A stretch of DNA of 50,634 bases, from NCBI RefSeq assembly GCF_023501975.1, contig NZ_JAMFLH010000015.1, forward strand, positions 1 through 50,634. The letters are read 5' to 3'. The notes beneath the pieces are model-generated. The model ran no database searches. It was not told the DNA's origin and worked only from the letters and a program-made list of their open reading frames with translations. The DNA is from Altererythrobacter sp. KTW20L (GTDB lineage Bacteria > Pseudomonadota > Alphaproteobacteria > Sphingomonadales > Sphingomonadaceae). Positions 25,472-35,185 of the stretch are shown piece after piece (positions within the stretch are counted from its first letter, which is position 1; each line of letters begins with the position of its first letter). A program made the position numbers and the translations under genes.

Positions 25472-25978
25472 TCAGGCTTCGCCCGCCGCATCCACCAGCG
25501 CTGCATCGAGCGCATCCTGCGGCTTCTTGTCGCCCCATAGCACGAACTGGAAGGCGGGGTAGAACCGGTCGCATTCGGAAATGGCGTTCTCCACCGCCGC
25601 CTGGGCCACCGACAGGCTGAGCAGGCCATCATCGCCCAGCATGATAGCGTGGCGGTAGAGCAGCACCCCGCCGTTCGACCAGATATCGAAGTGGCCGAGC
25701 CACAGTTGTTCGTTGATCAGGGCCAGCAATTCGTGCGCCGCGCGGCGCTTGGGAGCGGGCACGCGCACTTCGGGCAGGCACAGCATTTGTAGCACCCTGT
25801 CTTCGGATCGCCACACGCCGCGCAACTGGTAGGTCGTCCAGCTGCCGGGTATCTCGACACTGATCTCGTCGTCGCTGACATATTCGGACGTCCAGCCATG
25901 GGCATCGAACAGCGCCGCCAGCATCTCCACCGGAGCGGCGTCGTCATTCTCGTCCATTGTCTCTCGTCTGGTATCCAT
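25472..25978 (-). CDS. YbjN-family protein
   Basis: A 168-residue soluble protein matching the YbjN domain, which adopts a type III secretion chaperone-like fold. In enterobacteria YbjN affects motility, biofilm and stress phenotypes; its molecular role is unknown. The ATG preceded by CAGGA at proper spacing is used; an ATG 21 bases later is the alternative. The N-terminus is acidic, and the middle has LCLPEVRVP and SNGGVLLYRH. It is followed at 13 bases by proC, an arrangement I recall from other alphaproteobacteria. Confidence 0.85.
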   Translation of the reverse strand: MDTRRETMDENDDAAPVEMLAALFDAHGWTSEYVSDDEISVEIPGSWTTYQLRGVWRSEDRVLQMLCLPEVRVPAPKRRAAHELLALINEQLWLGHFDIWSNGGVLLYRHAIMLGDDGLLSLSVAQAAVENAISECDRFYPAFQFVLWGDKKPQDALDAALVDAAGEA

Positions 25979-26173
25979 CGCTGATCCTGTGTCTGCTCGC
26001 TTGCCAATGCATGGGCCGGGCAGCCATCGCGGTGCAATTGGCGGGCGCTGCTTGGCGGGGGAGAACTGCACAAGCCTGTTGGCAAGATGTGCAGAACTAG
26101 CTGGGGATCAAGAGGGAGAAAGTGGGGACAAGCTGAGGATAACCGCGCTTTTCGCAGTCAAATCAAGGTGCCG

Positions 26174-27706
26174 TCAGTTGATAGCGACCACTTCCTCACC
26201 CGCCGAACTGGTGAAGCGGAAGGCGTCGATGCCTTTCTCCCCCAGCGCGGTGACAAAGGCATTGGCCTCACGCGTAGTGGCAAATGGGCCGGTGACGAGG
26301 CGGTTGGTCTGCCCCCACCGCGCCCGATATGCCTGACGGTTTGCCAGCAGGCCGTCGGCCTCACGCACCAAGCGGCGCCAGTCGAAGCGGAAGGCCGCGA
26401 CATCCTGCCCGGTGGCAACCTGCACCCAGATCCGGCTGGGATGGGGCGGAGGTGGCGGCGGCGCGGGTGGTGGAGGCGGGGCACGCACCTCGCGCACCGG
26501 CTCTATCGCCGTGATATCGACCGCGCCGGGCACCGATTGCACTGGCAGGGCGGCAGGCGGTAGCTCGAACGAGGCGAAGGCTTCCGCCAGGCTAACCGGG
26601 TCGGGCTCTGGCTCTTGCTCTGCCTCTGGCGACAGAGCGGCTGTCGCCTGCGGTTCCGCCGCCGCAATGGAGAACGAGGGAACAGGTACGGCGGAGGCCT
26701 CTGCGATTTGCGGCTCGGGCTCGGCAGGCGGCTGTTGCGCCAGCGGCGGCAGTTCGTCGGGCACGGCTGCCTGGGGTACGGCCGCCTGGGCGACCGGTCC
26801 CAGCGGTTCGCCGCCAGGAATCAGCCGCGCATCGCTCTGTCCCGATTGCGCGGGCGGCCCGGACAGGTCGATCGAGCGCGTCAGTTCCACCGGCTGGCGA
26901 CCCATCTCGCTGCTTGAAGGGAAAACCCCCAGGTTGGCGGCTGCCGCCTGCTGCGCCGAGGTAAGCTGGCCCATGTTGCGCAAGTAGGGGTCCATCCGCC
27001 GCGCGATCCGCGCCGGCAGCATGATTTCGGCGATCGACACCGCCTCCTCCTCGCGCCCGAGGATGGCAAGGGCGAAGGCGCGGGTGCGGTAGGCCGCCAC
27101 GTCACGCCGCTGGAGCAGTGGCAGCAACGTAGCTTCGGACGCATCCCCGTCGCCCGCGATGGCATAGCTCAATGCCAGCCGCCGCTCGACCTCAACATTG
27201 CCGCCACGTGCCAGCGCCACGCCGTAGCGTTCCTGGGCCTCAGCATTGCGACCTACCAGGTCATAGGCGAGGCCGTGATCGGCTGCATACAGGTCAATGT
27301 TCTCGCCCGCCGCGCGCGCCTGCTCGAACAGGCGGATGGCCGTATGCGGATCGACCTGCCGCACCGCCACCAGCGCGAGCCCGGCCAGCACTGCGCCATC
27401 GTTCGGTGCGACAGCGGCAGCACGCACGAAGAAGCCTTCCGCCGCATCCACGTCGTCCAGTTCGAGCGACGACCGGCCGGCATCGAGGAGGGCAGGCAGC
27501 GAATTGGGGCTGCGCGACAGGCGGCGCAAGGCATCGTTGAGCGTGGCAGAAGCCGGGTTGGGCAATTGCTGCACAACTTCCTGCGCCCTGGCCTGCCCGC
27601 TCCCCGGCAGGGAGAAAGCCAATCCGGCCGCAGCAAGCACCACGAGCGGGAAACTGGGCCATCCTGCCGAACCCCGCCCCAATGTTGCAATGTTACGCAA
27701 TGTCAT
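26174..27706 (-). CDS. TPR-repeat and SPOR-domain protein next to ftsZ
   Basis: The product is about 510 residues from the second in-frame ATG (another ATG lies 30 bases earlier). It has a signal peptide (about 1-42, ending ARA), tetratricopeptide-like helices (about 55-250), a Pro/Ala/Glu-rich linker (about 290-430, including seven prolines in a row) and a C-terminal SPOR domain (about 430-510, beginning RIWVQVATG). SPOR domains bind denuded septal peptidoglycan, so the protein probably concentrates at division sites. It follows ftsZ by 56 bases on the same strand. The family is not one of the classic FtsN or DedD proteins. Confidence 0.82.
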   Translation of the reverse strand: MTLRNIATLGRGSAGWPSFPLVVLAAAGLAFSLPGSGQARAQEVVQQLPNPASATLNDALRRLSRSPNSLPALLDAGRSSLELDDVDAAEGFFVRAAAVAPNDGAVLAGLALVAVRQVDPHTAIRLFEQARAAGENIDLYAADHGLAYDLVGRNAEAQERYGVALARGGNVEVERRLALSYAIAGDGDASEATLLPLLQRRDVAAYRTRAFALAILGREEEAVSIAEIMLPARIARRMDPYLRNMGQLTSAQQAAAANLGVFPSSSEMGRQPVELTRSIDLSGPPAQSGQSDARLIPGGEPLGPVAQAAVPQAAVPDELPPLAQQPPAEPEPQIAEASAVPVPSFSIAAAEPQATAALSPEAEQEPEPDPVSLAEAFASFELPPAALPVQSVPGAVDITAIEPVREVRAPPPPPAPPPPPPHPSRIWVQVATGQDVAAFRFDWRRLVREADGLLANRQAYRARWGQTNRLVTGPFATTREANAFVTALGEKGIDAFRFTSSAGEEVVAIN

Positions 27707-27762
27707 GCCAACCACTTGATGGCCATGGCCAGCCACGTCAAGCGGGGCTGGCGCCGGTTGCC

Positions 27763-29457
27763 TTACTGGTTGTTCGTCCGACCGAGAAAGCGCGGAATCC
27801 GCAAGGCGGCGCTGCCATCTTCTTCCTCTTCCTCCTCGGCGTTGGAGCGCGAAAGGTTGGCCATGCGTTCGAACAGCGTGCTGCCCGCTACGGGAGCCGC
27901 CGCCGACGGTGCAGCAGGCGTGACCGGAGCCGGAGCTTCGGGCTCATCATCGCTGCCGCCACCGAAGAACCGGCGTCGGCGCGACGCCGGGGCCGGTTCG
28001 TGGCTCTCGTCCTCGGGCTGTGCCAGGCGTCCCGCATCAAGCAACAACTCATCCTGCGCGGGAGCCTCGGGCTCGACCTCGGTGGTCAACTCGAAAGCCT
28101 CGTCGCCGCCTTCTTCCGCTTCACTTTCGCCGCGCTCGGCATTGTGCAGGCCCGACATTGAACCAAAACCGTCACCAGCGTGCTGGCCATAGTGGCTGCT
28201 GTCGACCGGATCGGACATAGCCTCGCCCGCATCGGTTTGGTCACCATAGCCATCGGCCAAGTCCAGCGGCTCACCCTCTGAGTCATCGACCGGGGCCTGG
28301 TGCGCCACATCGACCGTGGCGATGTCCGGCACTGAACTGCCGGGGAAGCTGCCGCTTTCACCCGAAGACTGGCTTTCGGCGCTACCCTGGGCAGCAGACT
28401 GCGCATCGTCAGCAAAGGGAAGGATCGGCCGCTTGGGCCCGCGTGAACCGCCCAGGCCCAATGGCTGGTGCGGCTGGTGCACATGGTTGGCGCTCTGCTC
28501 GATCCCGGTGGCAACCACCGAAACGCGGATCTTGCCATCCAGATCGGGATTGAAGGCCGAGCCCCAGATAATGTTGGCTTCGGGGTCAACCAGCTCGCGG
28601 ATGTGGTTGGCCGCTTCGTCGACTTCGAGCAGTTTCATGTCTTCGCCGCCGATGATCGAGATGATCACGCCCTTGGCGCCCTGCATCGACACGCCGTCGA
28701 GTAGCGGGTTGGCGATGGCCCGTTCGGCCGCTTCCAGCGCGCGGTTGGGGCCATCGGCCTCGCCGGTGCCCATCATCGCCTTGCCCATTTCGTTCATGAC
28801 CGAGCGCACGTCGGCGAAATCGAGGTTGATCAGGCCAGGCATCACCATCAGGTCGGTGATCGAGCGCACGCCCTGCTGCAGCACTTCATCCGCCAGCATG
28901 AAGGCTTCGCGGAAGGTTGTATCGGCCTTGGCCACCAGGAACAGGTTCTGGTTGGGAATGACGATCAGCGTATCGACGTGCTTCTGCAGTTCCTCGATCC
29001 CGGCATCGGCCGCGCGCATGCGGCGGGTGCCTTCAAACAGGAACGGCTTGGTCACCACGCCAACGGTCAGGATGCCCTTGCGGCGCGCCACTTCGGCAAT
29101 CACCGGCGCGGCGCCAGTTCCGGTGCCCCCGCCCATGCCTGCCGCGATGAACACCATGTTCACGCCTTCCAGAGCGCGCTCGAGATCCTCGACCGTTTCT
29201 TCGGCAGCAGCGCGGCCTACTTCGGGGCGCGATCCGGCACCAAGGCCCTGGGTGATGTCGGGGCCGAGCTGGATACGATGCTCGGCCACGGCATTGTTGA
29301 GCGCCTGGGCATCGGTGTTGGCGACGATGAAATCGACGCCTTCGATCTCCGCCTCGATCATGTTGGCGATGGCGTTGCCGCCGGCGCCGCCCACGCCGAT
29401 TACGGTAATCCGGGGGCGAAGTTCTTCCACCGAGGGGGGGCCGATATTGATGCTCAT
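27763..29457 (-). CDS. ftsZ: Cell division GTPase FtsZ with long linker
   Basis: FtsZ polymerises with GTP into the Z-ring. The 564-residue protein has the nucleotide signature GGGTGTG (109-115), NTDAQAL (47-53) and the T7 catalytic loop NLDFADV near 214. The conserved core ends near 325. A linker of over 200 residues follows, acidic and rich in Ser, Glu, Asp and Pro; the protein ends with the conserved peptide RIPRFLGR that binds FtsA. GGAGAG lies upstream of the ATG. It is the last classic gene of the cluster, separated from ftsA by 132 bases that seem to carry their own control signals. Confidence 0.97.
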   Translation of the reverse strand: MSINIGPPSVEELRPRITVIGVGGAGGNAIANMIEAEIEGVDFIVANTDAQALNNAVAEHRIQLGPDITQGLGAGSRPEVGRAAAEETVEDLERALEGVNMVFIAAGMGGGTGTGAAPVIAEVARRKGILTVGVVTKPFLFEGTRRMRAADAGIEELQKHVDTLIVIPNQNLFLVAKADTTFREAFMLADEVLQQGVRSITDLMVMPGLINLDFADVRSVMNEMGKAMMGTGEADGPNRALEAAERAIANPLLDGVSMQGAKGVIISIIGGEDMKLLEVDEAANHIRELVDPEANIIWGSAFNPDLDGKIRVSVVATGIEQSANHVHQPHQPLGLGGSRGPKRPILPFADDAQSAAQGSAESQSSGESGSFPGSSVPDIATVDVAHQAPVDDSEGEPLDLADGYGDQTDAGEAMSDPVDSSHYGQHAGDGFGSMSGLHNAERGESEAEEGGDEAFELTTEVEPEAPAQDELLLDAGRLAQPEDESHEPAPASRRRRFFGGGSDDEPEAPAPVTPAAPSAAAPVAGSTLFERMANLSRSNAEEEEEEDGSAALRIPRFLGRTNNQ

Positions 29458-29500
29458 GTCAGTGCTCTCCTACGGAGCGTTCGCGAAAGTTGGTCCGATG

Positions 29501-29555
29501 TCCCTTGTGCCACAAAGGGATTCAACCCGTTAAGGGAAAAATCGATGTATCCACA
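29501..29555 (-). promoter_or_regulatory. Candidate ftsZ control region
   Basis: The ftsA-ftsZ gap holds an inverted repeat (29501-29520, TCCCTT and AAGGGA arms), a GANTC site (29519-29523), and GTATCCACA (29547-29555), one mismatch from the DnaA box TTATCCACA. In Caulobacter, ftsZ is controlled by DnaA, CtrA and CcrM/GcrA, so these are plausible sites. No clear -35/-10 is visible. Single sites of this length can occur by chance. Confidence 0.35.
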
Positions 29556-29589
29556 ACCGTGAACACCTCCCGCATCCGCCGCAAACCGT

Positions 29590-30879
29590 TCAAAAATAGT
29601 CTCTTACCGCCTTCAGCACATGACGGACGACAGAAAGGCCGCTCATCCGTGTGGTTTCGGTGTAGTTTGATCCGACCGAGCGGATATCCACCGGGTCTTC
29701 CGCTGCGTAGAGCACCAGCCCGGCCAGGGTGGAAAAACCGGGTACCGAGTGCGCTTCGGGCAGGCCGCGCAAGGCCGGCGGACGGCCGATCCGCACCGGC
29801 ATGCCAAGCACGCTCTGGGCATAGTCGGCCAGGCCCGACATCTCCGCCCCGCCGCCGGTCAGCACCACTTGCCGCGCAGTCGGCTTGCCGGTGGAAAAGC
29901 CCATCGATTCCAGCGCCCGGCCCACCTCGGCCATCAGGGTATCAAGCTCGGCAGTGATGATGGCGATGAGTTCAGCCCGCGGAATGCGCCCTGCGGCATC
30001 GGCCCCGCGCGCCACGGTGGCCGAGCCTTCGTCATCCGGACCCACCACCGAGATCATCTCGCGGTGATCGTGCGGGCTGGCGATGGCCGAACCGTTCACG
30101 CATTTCAGCCGGTCTGCCTGGAACCGTTTGATGCTGAGCGACGAGGCCACGGCATCGGTGATATCGGCAGAGCCGCGCGGGATCGTGGTCAGGCCCAGCA
30201 GCATCCCTGCGGCATAGACCGCCACATTGGTCACTTCCCCGCCGAATTCGACCAGCGCCACGCCTAGGTCGCGCTCTTCCGGTGTCAGGCAGGCGTAGCC
30301 TGCCGCCAGCGGCGAGGCGACAATGCCTTCCACTTCCAGATGGGCGTTCTGCACCGCTTCGGTTACGTTGCGCATCGGCGCGCCATCGGCCAGCATCACG
30401 TGGATATCGACGCCCAGCCGGTCGGCATGGAGGCCCTTGGGATTGGCCACGCCGTCTGCTCCATCGAGGAAGTAGCAGGCGGGCTGCGCGTGCAGCACCA
30501 TGCGGCCATCGGGTTCCAGCCCTTCGCGCGCGGCGACCAGCAGGTGCTCGATATCCTCTTCCTCGATCCGCCGCCCGCCGATCTCGATCTCGACCGGGTT
30601 GATTATGCTGGCAAGGCCCGCGCCGGAGCAGCCGATCCACACGCTGGTCACAGTGGTCCCGGCCAATTTCTCGGCCCGTTCCACCGCATCGCGCACGGCA
30701 TAGGTTGCCGCCGCCATGTCGGTCACATAGCCGCGCTTGATGCCCTGCGCGGCGCGGCTGGAACTGCCGAGCACCTGCATGTCGCCATGCTCGGTGATCC
30801 CCGCGATAATGGCCGATATGCGGTAGGAACCGATGTTCACCGCCCCGATGACATTGGTGATACGCGGCTGGCTCGCCAT
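29590..30879 (-). CDS. ftsA: Cell division protein FtsA
   Basis: FtsA is an actin-like protein that tethers FtsZ to the membrane and signals to late divisome proteins. The 429-residue sequence has the full fold and a C-terminal amphipathic membrane helix (last 16 residues, GLSVVRHVLKAVRDYF). The nucleotide-binding motifs are altered: the usual DxGT of phosphate loop 1 reads AVNIGSYR, and the usual DxGGGTT of loop 2 reads VEFGGEVTN. The adenosine motif LTGGGAEMSGL is intact. The start codon overlaps the ftsQ stop by one base. Confidence 0.95.
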   Translation of the reverse strand: MASQPRITNVIGAVNIGSYRISAIIAGITEHGDMQVLGSSSRAAQGIKRGYVTDMAAATYAVRDAVERAEKLAGTTVTSVWIGCSGAGLASIINPVEIEIGGRRIEEEDIEHLLVAAREGLEPDGRMVLHAQPACYFLDGADGVANPKGLHADRLGVDIHVMLADGAPMRNVTEAVQNAHLEVEGIVASPLAAGYACLTPEERDLGVALVEFGGEVTNVAVYAAGMLLGLTTIPRGSADITDAVASSLSIKRFQADRLKCVNGSAIASPHDHREMISVVGPDDEGSATVARGADAAGRIPRAELIAIITAELDTLMAEVGRALESMGFSTGKPTARQVVLTGGGAEMSGLADYAQSVLGMPVRIGRPPALRGLPEAHSVPGFSTLAGLVLYAAEDPVDIRSVGSNYTETTRMSGLSVVRHVLKAVRDYF

Positions 30880-31790
30880 CAGCTTTCCCCCTGCTGCAAT
30901 TCAAGTTCCCGATCCGCCCGGTCCGGCACCTGCAGGAACACCCGCGGCCAGTTGCGCATGTCGAACCGCACGACTTCTCCGCCGATCAGGCGGTGAACCC
31001 CGTCTGATTGGGCAAAGCCGATCAGCGCGGCGGGCGCGCGATCCTCGCCCTCGGGCAGGGCGAGCACCTGGTCGGTGGCAAAGGTGAGGTTCCAGCGGCG
31101 ATTGCCGATCCATTCGGCGGCGCGAATCTGTGGACGCAGGGCGGGGGCGGCATCGAGCAGGTCCTCCAGCGCTTGGACCTGCCCTTGCGCACCCTCGCCC
31201 GAGATCACCAGCATGTCGCCGACATTGGCCGCCGAGACCGGTTCAAGTTCGGTCCCCGTACGGTCGATCAGGACCATCCGGTCGGCTCGGCGCAGCACGG
31301 CGTGAGGCTGGCGTTCGACGATGTCCACCACCAGCGTATCGGGCAACTGCCGCGCAACGCGGGCATCGGCCACCCAGTTGAGGCCCAGCAGTTCTGACCG
31401 CAGGTCTTCCAGATCGACCAGCACCATCGACAGGTCCTCGCGGCCCAGCGCCTTTTCATAGACCCGCGCCTCGTTCAGGCGCTCGGTCCCGCGCACCTGG
31501 ACCTGGTTCACCTTGAACCCGGCATTGGCGGCCACTTGAGCGAAATACTGCTCGGCCAGTGTGGTCCCGCCGGAAACACGCGCGATCACGACAACCACGG
31601 CAAGGGCCACGGCCAGGATCAGCACGGTGAAAAAGCGGTGCCACTGGTCCTCGGTAAAGGGCAGCGCGGTCATCATCCGGTCGAACAGTCCGGTGGTGTG
31701 GGCCCGCGCCTTGCGCACCTGCCCCGCACGACCCTGCGCCGCTGTTTGCCGGCGCACGCCGGTGCCGCTGCGGCGGATGGTCTGTGCCAT
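30879..31790 (-). CDS. ftsQ: Divisome protein FtsQ
   Basis: FtsQ links FtsL and FtsB to the divisome. The 303-residue protein has a basic cytoplasmic N-terminus (1-45, many Arg), one membrane helix (about 50-70), a POTRA domain (about 88-155, FKVNQVQVRGTERLNE) and the FtsQ beta domain. It lies between ddl and ftsA, sharing one base with each (TGATG junctions), the usual alphaproteobacterial order. No FtsB gene is in the window, as expected. Confidence 0.93.
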   Translation of the reverse strand: MAQTIRRSGTGVRRQTAAQGRAGQVRKARAHTTGLFDRMMTALPFTEDQWHRFFTVLILAVALAVVVVIARVSGGTTLAEQYFAQVAANAGFKVNQVQVRGTERLNEARVYEKALGREDLSMVLVDLEDLRSELLGLNWVADARVARQLPDTLVVDIVERQPHAVLRRADRMVLIDRTGTELEPVSAANVGDMLVISGEGAQGQVQALEDLLDAAPALRPQIRAAEWIGNRRWNLTFATDQVLALPEGEDRAPAALIGFAQSDGVHRLIGGEVVRFDMRNWPRVFLQVPDRADRELELQQGES

Positions 31791-32737
31791 CAGGACATCC
31801 TCCCGGAATGGCGAAGCGCATCCTCGATGATGATCTCGACCAGTTCGGGATAGGATATGCCGCAGGCCAGCGCCTGCTCGGGCACCAGACTGAGCGGTGT
31901 CATCCCTGGCTGGGTGTTGGTTTCGAGCAGGAACAGCCCTTCCTCGCCCCGCTCGTCATCCCAGCGGAAGTCCGAGCGCGACACACCACGGCAGCCCAAC
32001 CGGCGATGCGCCGCCAGCGCATATTCCAGGCACAGGCGCGCAATGTCCTCGGGGATCTGCGCCGGACAGACGTGCTGGGTCATGCCCTCGGTGTATTTGG
32101 ATGCGAAATCATAAAAACCGCTCTTGGGCACCAGTTCGGTCACCAGCAGCGCGCGGTCGCCCAGCACGGCGGTGGTCAGTTCGCGGCCGCGGATATAGGG
32201 TTCGGCCAGGAGACTCTCGAATTGCTGCCACGGCCCTTCGGCATCGGGACGGATGGGATTGCCGCAATTGCTGGCTTCGGTCACGATGGCAACGCCCACG
32301 CTGCTGCCCTCGTTCACTGGCTTCAGCACATAGGGCCGCGGCATCGGGTCCGCCGTAAAGAGATCGGCGCTTTTCACCACGCGGCCACCGGGCATGGGAA
32401 TGCCGTGGGGCACCAGCGCCTGCTTGGTCAGTTCCTTGTCGATGGCGATGACCGACGTGGCCATGCCCGAATGGGTATAGGCAATGCCCATCAGGTCCAT
32501 CATGCCCTGCACCGTGCCATCTTCGCCCGGTACGCCGTGGAGCGCGTTGAACACCACGTCGGGCGCGGCATCGGTCAGGCGCACGGCAATATCGCGATCG
32601 AGGTCGATCAGGGTGACGCGGTGGCCCAGCCCTTCCAGCGCATCGGCCACGCCGTTGCCCGACATGAGCGAAACCTCGCGCTCGTTGGCCGGTCCGCCCA
32701 TCAGGACGGCAACGTGGAGGTGGGGCAAACGGCTCAT
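31790..32737 (-). CDS. ddl: D-alanine--D-alanine ligase
   Basis: Ddl joins two D-alanines with ATP for the MurF step. The 315-residue ATP-grasp enzyme shows HVAVLMGGPANEREVS at the N-terminus (glycine-rich DdlB type), KPVNEGSSVGV and the C-terminal metal/substrate region ETNTQPGMTPLSLVP. It begins 37 bases after murB, one of the few real gaps in the cluster. Length is typical for DdlB. Confidence 0.95.
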   Translation of the reverse strand: MSRLPHLHVAVLMGGPANEREVSLMSGNGVADALEGLGHRVTLIDLDRDIAVRLTDAAPDVVFNALHGVPGEDGTVQGMMDLMGIAYTHSGMATSVIAIDKELTKQALVPHGIPMPGGRVVKSADLFTADPMPRPYVLKPVNEGSSVGVAIVTEASNCGNPIRPDAEGPWQQFESLLAEPYIRGRELTTAVLGDRALLVTELVPKSGFYDFASKYTEGMTQHVCPAQIPEDIARLCLEYALAAHRRLGCRGVSRSDFRWDDERGEEGLFLLETNTQPGMTPLSLVPEQALACGISYPELVEIIIEDALRHSGRMS

Positions 32738-32774
32738 TTCAATTCCACTTTCAATTCCGGCTCACAAAACCGGC

Positions 32775-33755
32775 TCAGGGCCTTCCGACCCGCTTGATTT
32801 CCCATTCGAGCGCCACGCCCGTCTTGTCGGCCACGCGGCGGCGGACTTCCTCGCCCAGGCCTTCGATGTCGGCGCTGGTCGCCTCGCCGGTGTTGATGAG
32901 GAAGTTGGCGTGCTTCTCGCTCACCTGCGCGCCGCCGATGATAAGGCCGCGACAGCCGGCCTTGTCCACCAGTTGCCACGCCTTTGCGCCGGGGGGGTTC
33001 TTGAACGTCGATCCGCCGGTCCTGGACCGCAATGGCTGCGATGCCTCGCGCTCTGCGGCGATGCGGTCCATTTCCGCGCCGATTGCCTTGGGGTCACCAG
33101 CCGTGCCCCTGAACCGCGCGGCAACCACGATGGCGCCATCGGGCAGGCGCGAGTGACGATAGGAATAGTCGAGATCGGCGACCGGGATATTCACGCAGTT
33201 GCCATCGGCCAGCACCACGTCGCAATCGACCAGGATATCCGCCACCTCGCGTCCATAGGCCCCGCCGTTCATCCGCACGAAGCCGCCGACGGTGCCGGGA
33301 ATGCCGCGCAGGAATTCCAGCCCCGCAATGCCCGCGTCGCGCGCGGTCGACGCCACGAGGATGCCAGGCGCGCCGCCGCCGCATTCCACGATATGGTCGC
33401 GCCGCACTTCCACGCTGGCGAAAGCCTTGCCAAGCCGAACCACCACGCCAGGCACCCCGCCGTCACGGATGATCAGGTTGGAGCCGAGGCCGATGGCCAT
33501 GACCGGCGTGCCTTCGGACAATCCGCCGAGGAAACTGGTCAGGTCATCGAGGTCGGCGGGCTCGAACAGCCAGTCGGCCGGGCCGCCGCTCTTGAACCAC
33601 ACCAGCTTGTCGAGCGCGGCGTGCGGGGTCAGCCGGCCGCGCACGGCAGGCATCAGCGACTGGCCGCCGCTGGTTACCGTGCCTGCGCCGGGCGCGTTGA
33701 GCGTGGGGTCGAAATCGCCTGGCTGCATCGAAATGGATTGCTGGGACCACGTCAT
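32775..33755 (-). CDS. murB: UDP-N-acetylenolpyruvoylglucosamine reductase
   Basis: MurB reduces UDP-GlcNAc-enolpyruvate to UDP-MurNAc with NADPH and FAD. The 326-residue protein has FAD-domain motifs [12 protein letters not shown] and [18 protein letters not shown], the catalytic Ser region GGSTFKNP, and the C-terminal [19 protein letters not shown]. The ATG overlaps the murC stop (ATGA); a longer upstream frame inside murC is a shadow. It is the type I form by appearance. Confidence 0.95.
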   Translation of the reverse strand: MTWSQQSISMQPGDFDPTLNAPGAGTVTSGGQSLMPAVRGRLTPHAALDKLVWFKSGGPADWLFEPADLDDLTSFLGGLSEGTPVMAIGLGSNLIIRDGGVPGVVVRLGKAFASVEVRRDHIVECGGGAPGILVASTARDAGIAGLEFLRGIPGTVGGFVRMNGGAYGREVADILVDCDVVLADGNCVNIPVADLDYSYRHSRLPDGAIVVAARFRGTAGDPKAIGAEMDRIAAEREASQPLRSRTGGSTFKNPPGAKAWQLVDKAGCRGLIIGGAQVSEKHANFLINTGEATSADIEGLGEEVRRRVADKTGVALEWEIKRVGRP

Positions 33756-35185
33756 GCTGCAGCCCCCGGCTTGCGCTGGGCGGCAATGGCAGTAGCAAGG
33801 CCCGCCGCCCATTTGGTTATATCGCCCGCGCCAAGGCACACCACGATATCGCCCGGGCGGATCACCTGCGCCAGTTCCGCCGCCAGCGCGTCGGCTCCGG
33901 CGATGGTGCTGGCCTGCCGGTGTCCGCGCGCCTTGATCCCTTCGACCAGTGCGTGGCTGTCCACGCCCTCGATGGGCTGCTCCCCTGCGGCATAGACCGG
34001 TGCGGCATATACCACATCGGCATCGCCGAAGCAGGACTGGAAATCCTCCATCAGGTCGCGCAGGCGGGTGAAGCGGTGCGGCTGGGCAACAGCGATCACG
34101 CGGCCGCCCGAACCGGTCGCCACGCTTTCGCGTGCAGCGGACAGCACGGCGCGAATCTCCACCGGATGGTGGGCATAGTCGTCGATGATGCGCACGCCAT
34201 CGACCTCGCCCGCCAGCGAAAACCGGCGGCGCACTCCGCCGAAGCGGGCGAAACCGCTGCGGATCGTGTCGTCGGCGCATTCCATCTCGCGCGCCACGGC
34301 AATGGCGGCCAGCGCGTTCTGCACGTTGTGGCGGCCGGGCATGGGCAGCACGATGCCATCGATCCGGTGTTCGCGCCCGTCCCTATCGCGATGGACGGCA
34401 TCGAAGCGGGTCGATCCCCCTTCCGCCATCAGGTTTTCCGCCCGCACGTCGGCATGGGGCGAGAAGCCATAGGTGATGACCCGCCGGTCGCGCACGCGGG
34501 CGATCGTGTTCTGCACCTCGGGATGGTCGATGCACAGCACCGCCGCGCCATAGAACGGCACGTTCTCGATGAACTGCAGGAATGCGTCCTTCACCGCATC
34601 GAAACTGCCGTAGTGGTCGAGGTGTTCGGGATCGATATTGGTAACCACGGCGATGGTGCCGTCCAGCCGCAGGAAGCTGCCGTCGCTTTCATCGGCCTCC
34701 ACCACCATCCAGTCGCTCCCGCCCAACCGGGCGTTGGAGCCGTAGCTTTCGATGATACCGCCGTTGATCACCGTGGGATCGACCCCGCCCGCGTCGAGCA
34801 GGGCCGCGACCATCGAGGTTGTGGTAGTCTTCCCGTGGGTTCCGGCCACGGCGACGGTGTTCTTCAGCCGCATCAGTTCGGCCAGCATTTCCGCCCGCCG
34901 CACCACCGGAATGCGCGCTTCCAATGCGGCGGCTACCTCGGGATTGTCGCGCTTCACCGCAGTGGAGGTTACCACCACTGCCGCATCACCCAGGTTCGCC
35001 GCATCGTGCCCGATGGCAACCGCGATGCCGCGCTTCCTCAGCCCTTCGATCACATAGCCTTCGGAGATGTCCGAGCCTTGCACGCTATAACCCAGGTTGT
35101 GCATCACCTCGGCAATGCCCGACATGCCGATCCCGCCGATGCCAACGAAATGGATCGTGCCGATATCGGTGGGGACGCCTTTCAT
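33752..35185 (-). CDS. murC: UDP-N-acetylmuramate--L-alanine ligase
   Basis: MurC adds the first L-alanine to UDP-MurNAc. The 477-residue ligase shows the N-terminal [17 protein letters not shown] dinucleotide-like motif, the P-loop [11 protein letters not shown], the DESDGSF metal/substrate segment and [10 protein letters not shown] near the C-terminal domain. It overlaps murG upstream and murB downstream by four bases each. Confidence 0.96.
   Translation of the reverse strand: MKGVPTDIGTIHFVGIGGIGMSGIAEVMHNLGYSVQGSDISEGYVIEGLRKRGIAVAIGHDAANLGDAAVVVTSTAVKRDNPEVAAALEARIPVVRRAEMLAELMRLKNTVAVAGTHGKTTTTSMVAALLDAGGVDPTVINGGIIESYGSNARLGGSDWMVVEADESDGSFLRLDGTIAVVTNIDPEHLDHYGSFDAVKDAFLQFIENVPFYGAAVLCIDHPEVQNTIARVRDRRVITYGFSPHADVRAENLMAEGGSTRFDAVHRDRDGREHRIDGIVLPMPGRHNVQNALAAIAVAREMECADDTIRSGFARFGGVRRRFSLAGEVDGVRIIDDYAHHPVEIRAVLSAARESVATGSGGRVIAVAQPHRFTRLRDLMEDFQSCFGDADVVYAAPVYAAGEQPIEGVDSHALVEGIKARGHRQASTIAGADALAAELAQVIRPGDIVVCLGAGDITKWAAGLATAIAAQRKPGAAA

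Noticed and set aside
26134-26142. DnaA-box-like TGAGGATAA, possible origin signal
   Set aside because: It has one mismatch, is alone in a 195-base gap, and lacks clustered boxes or origin genes.
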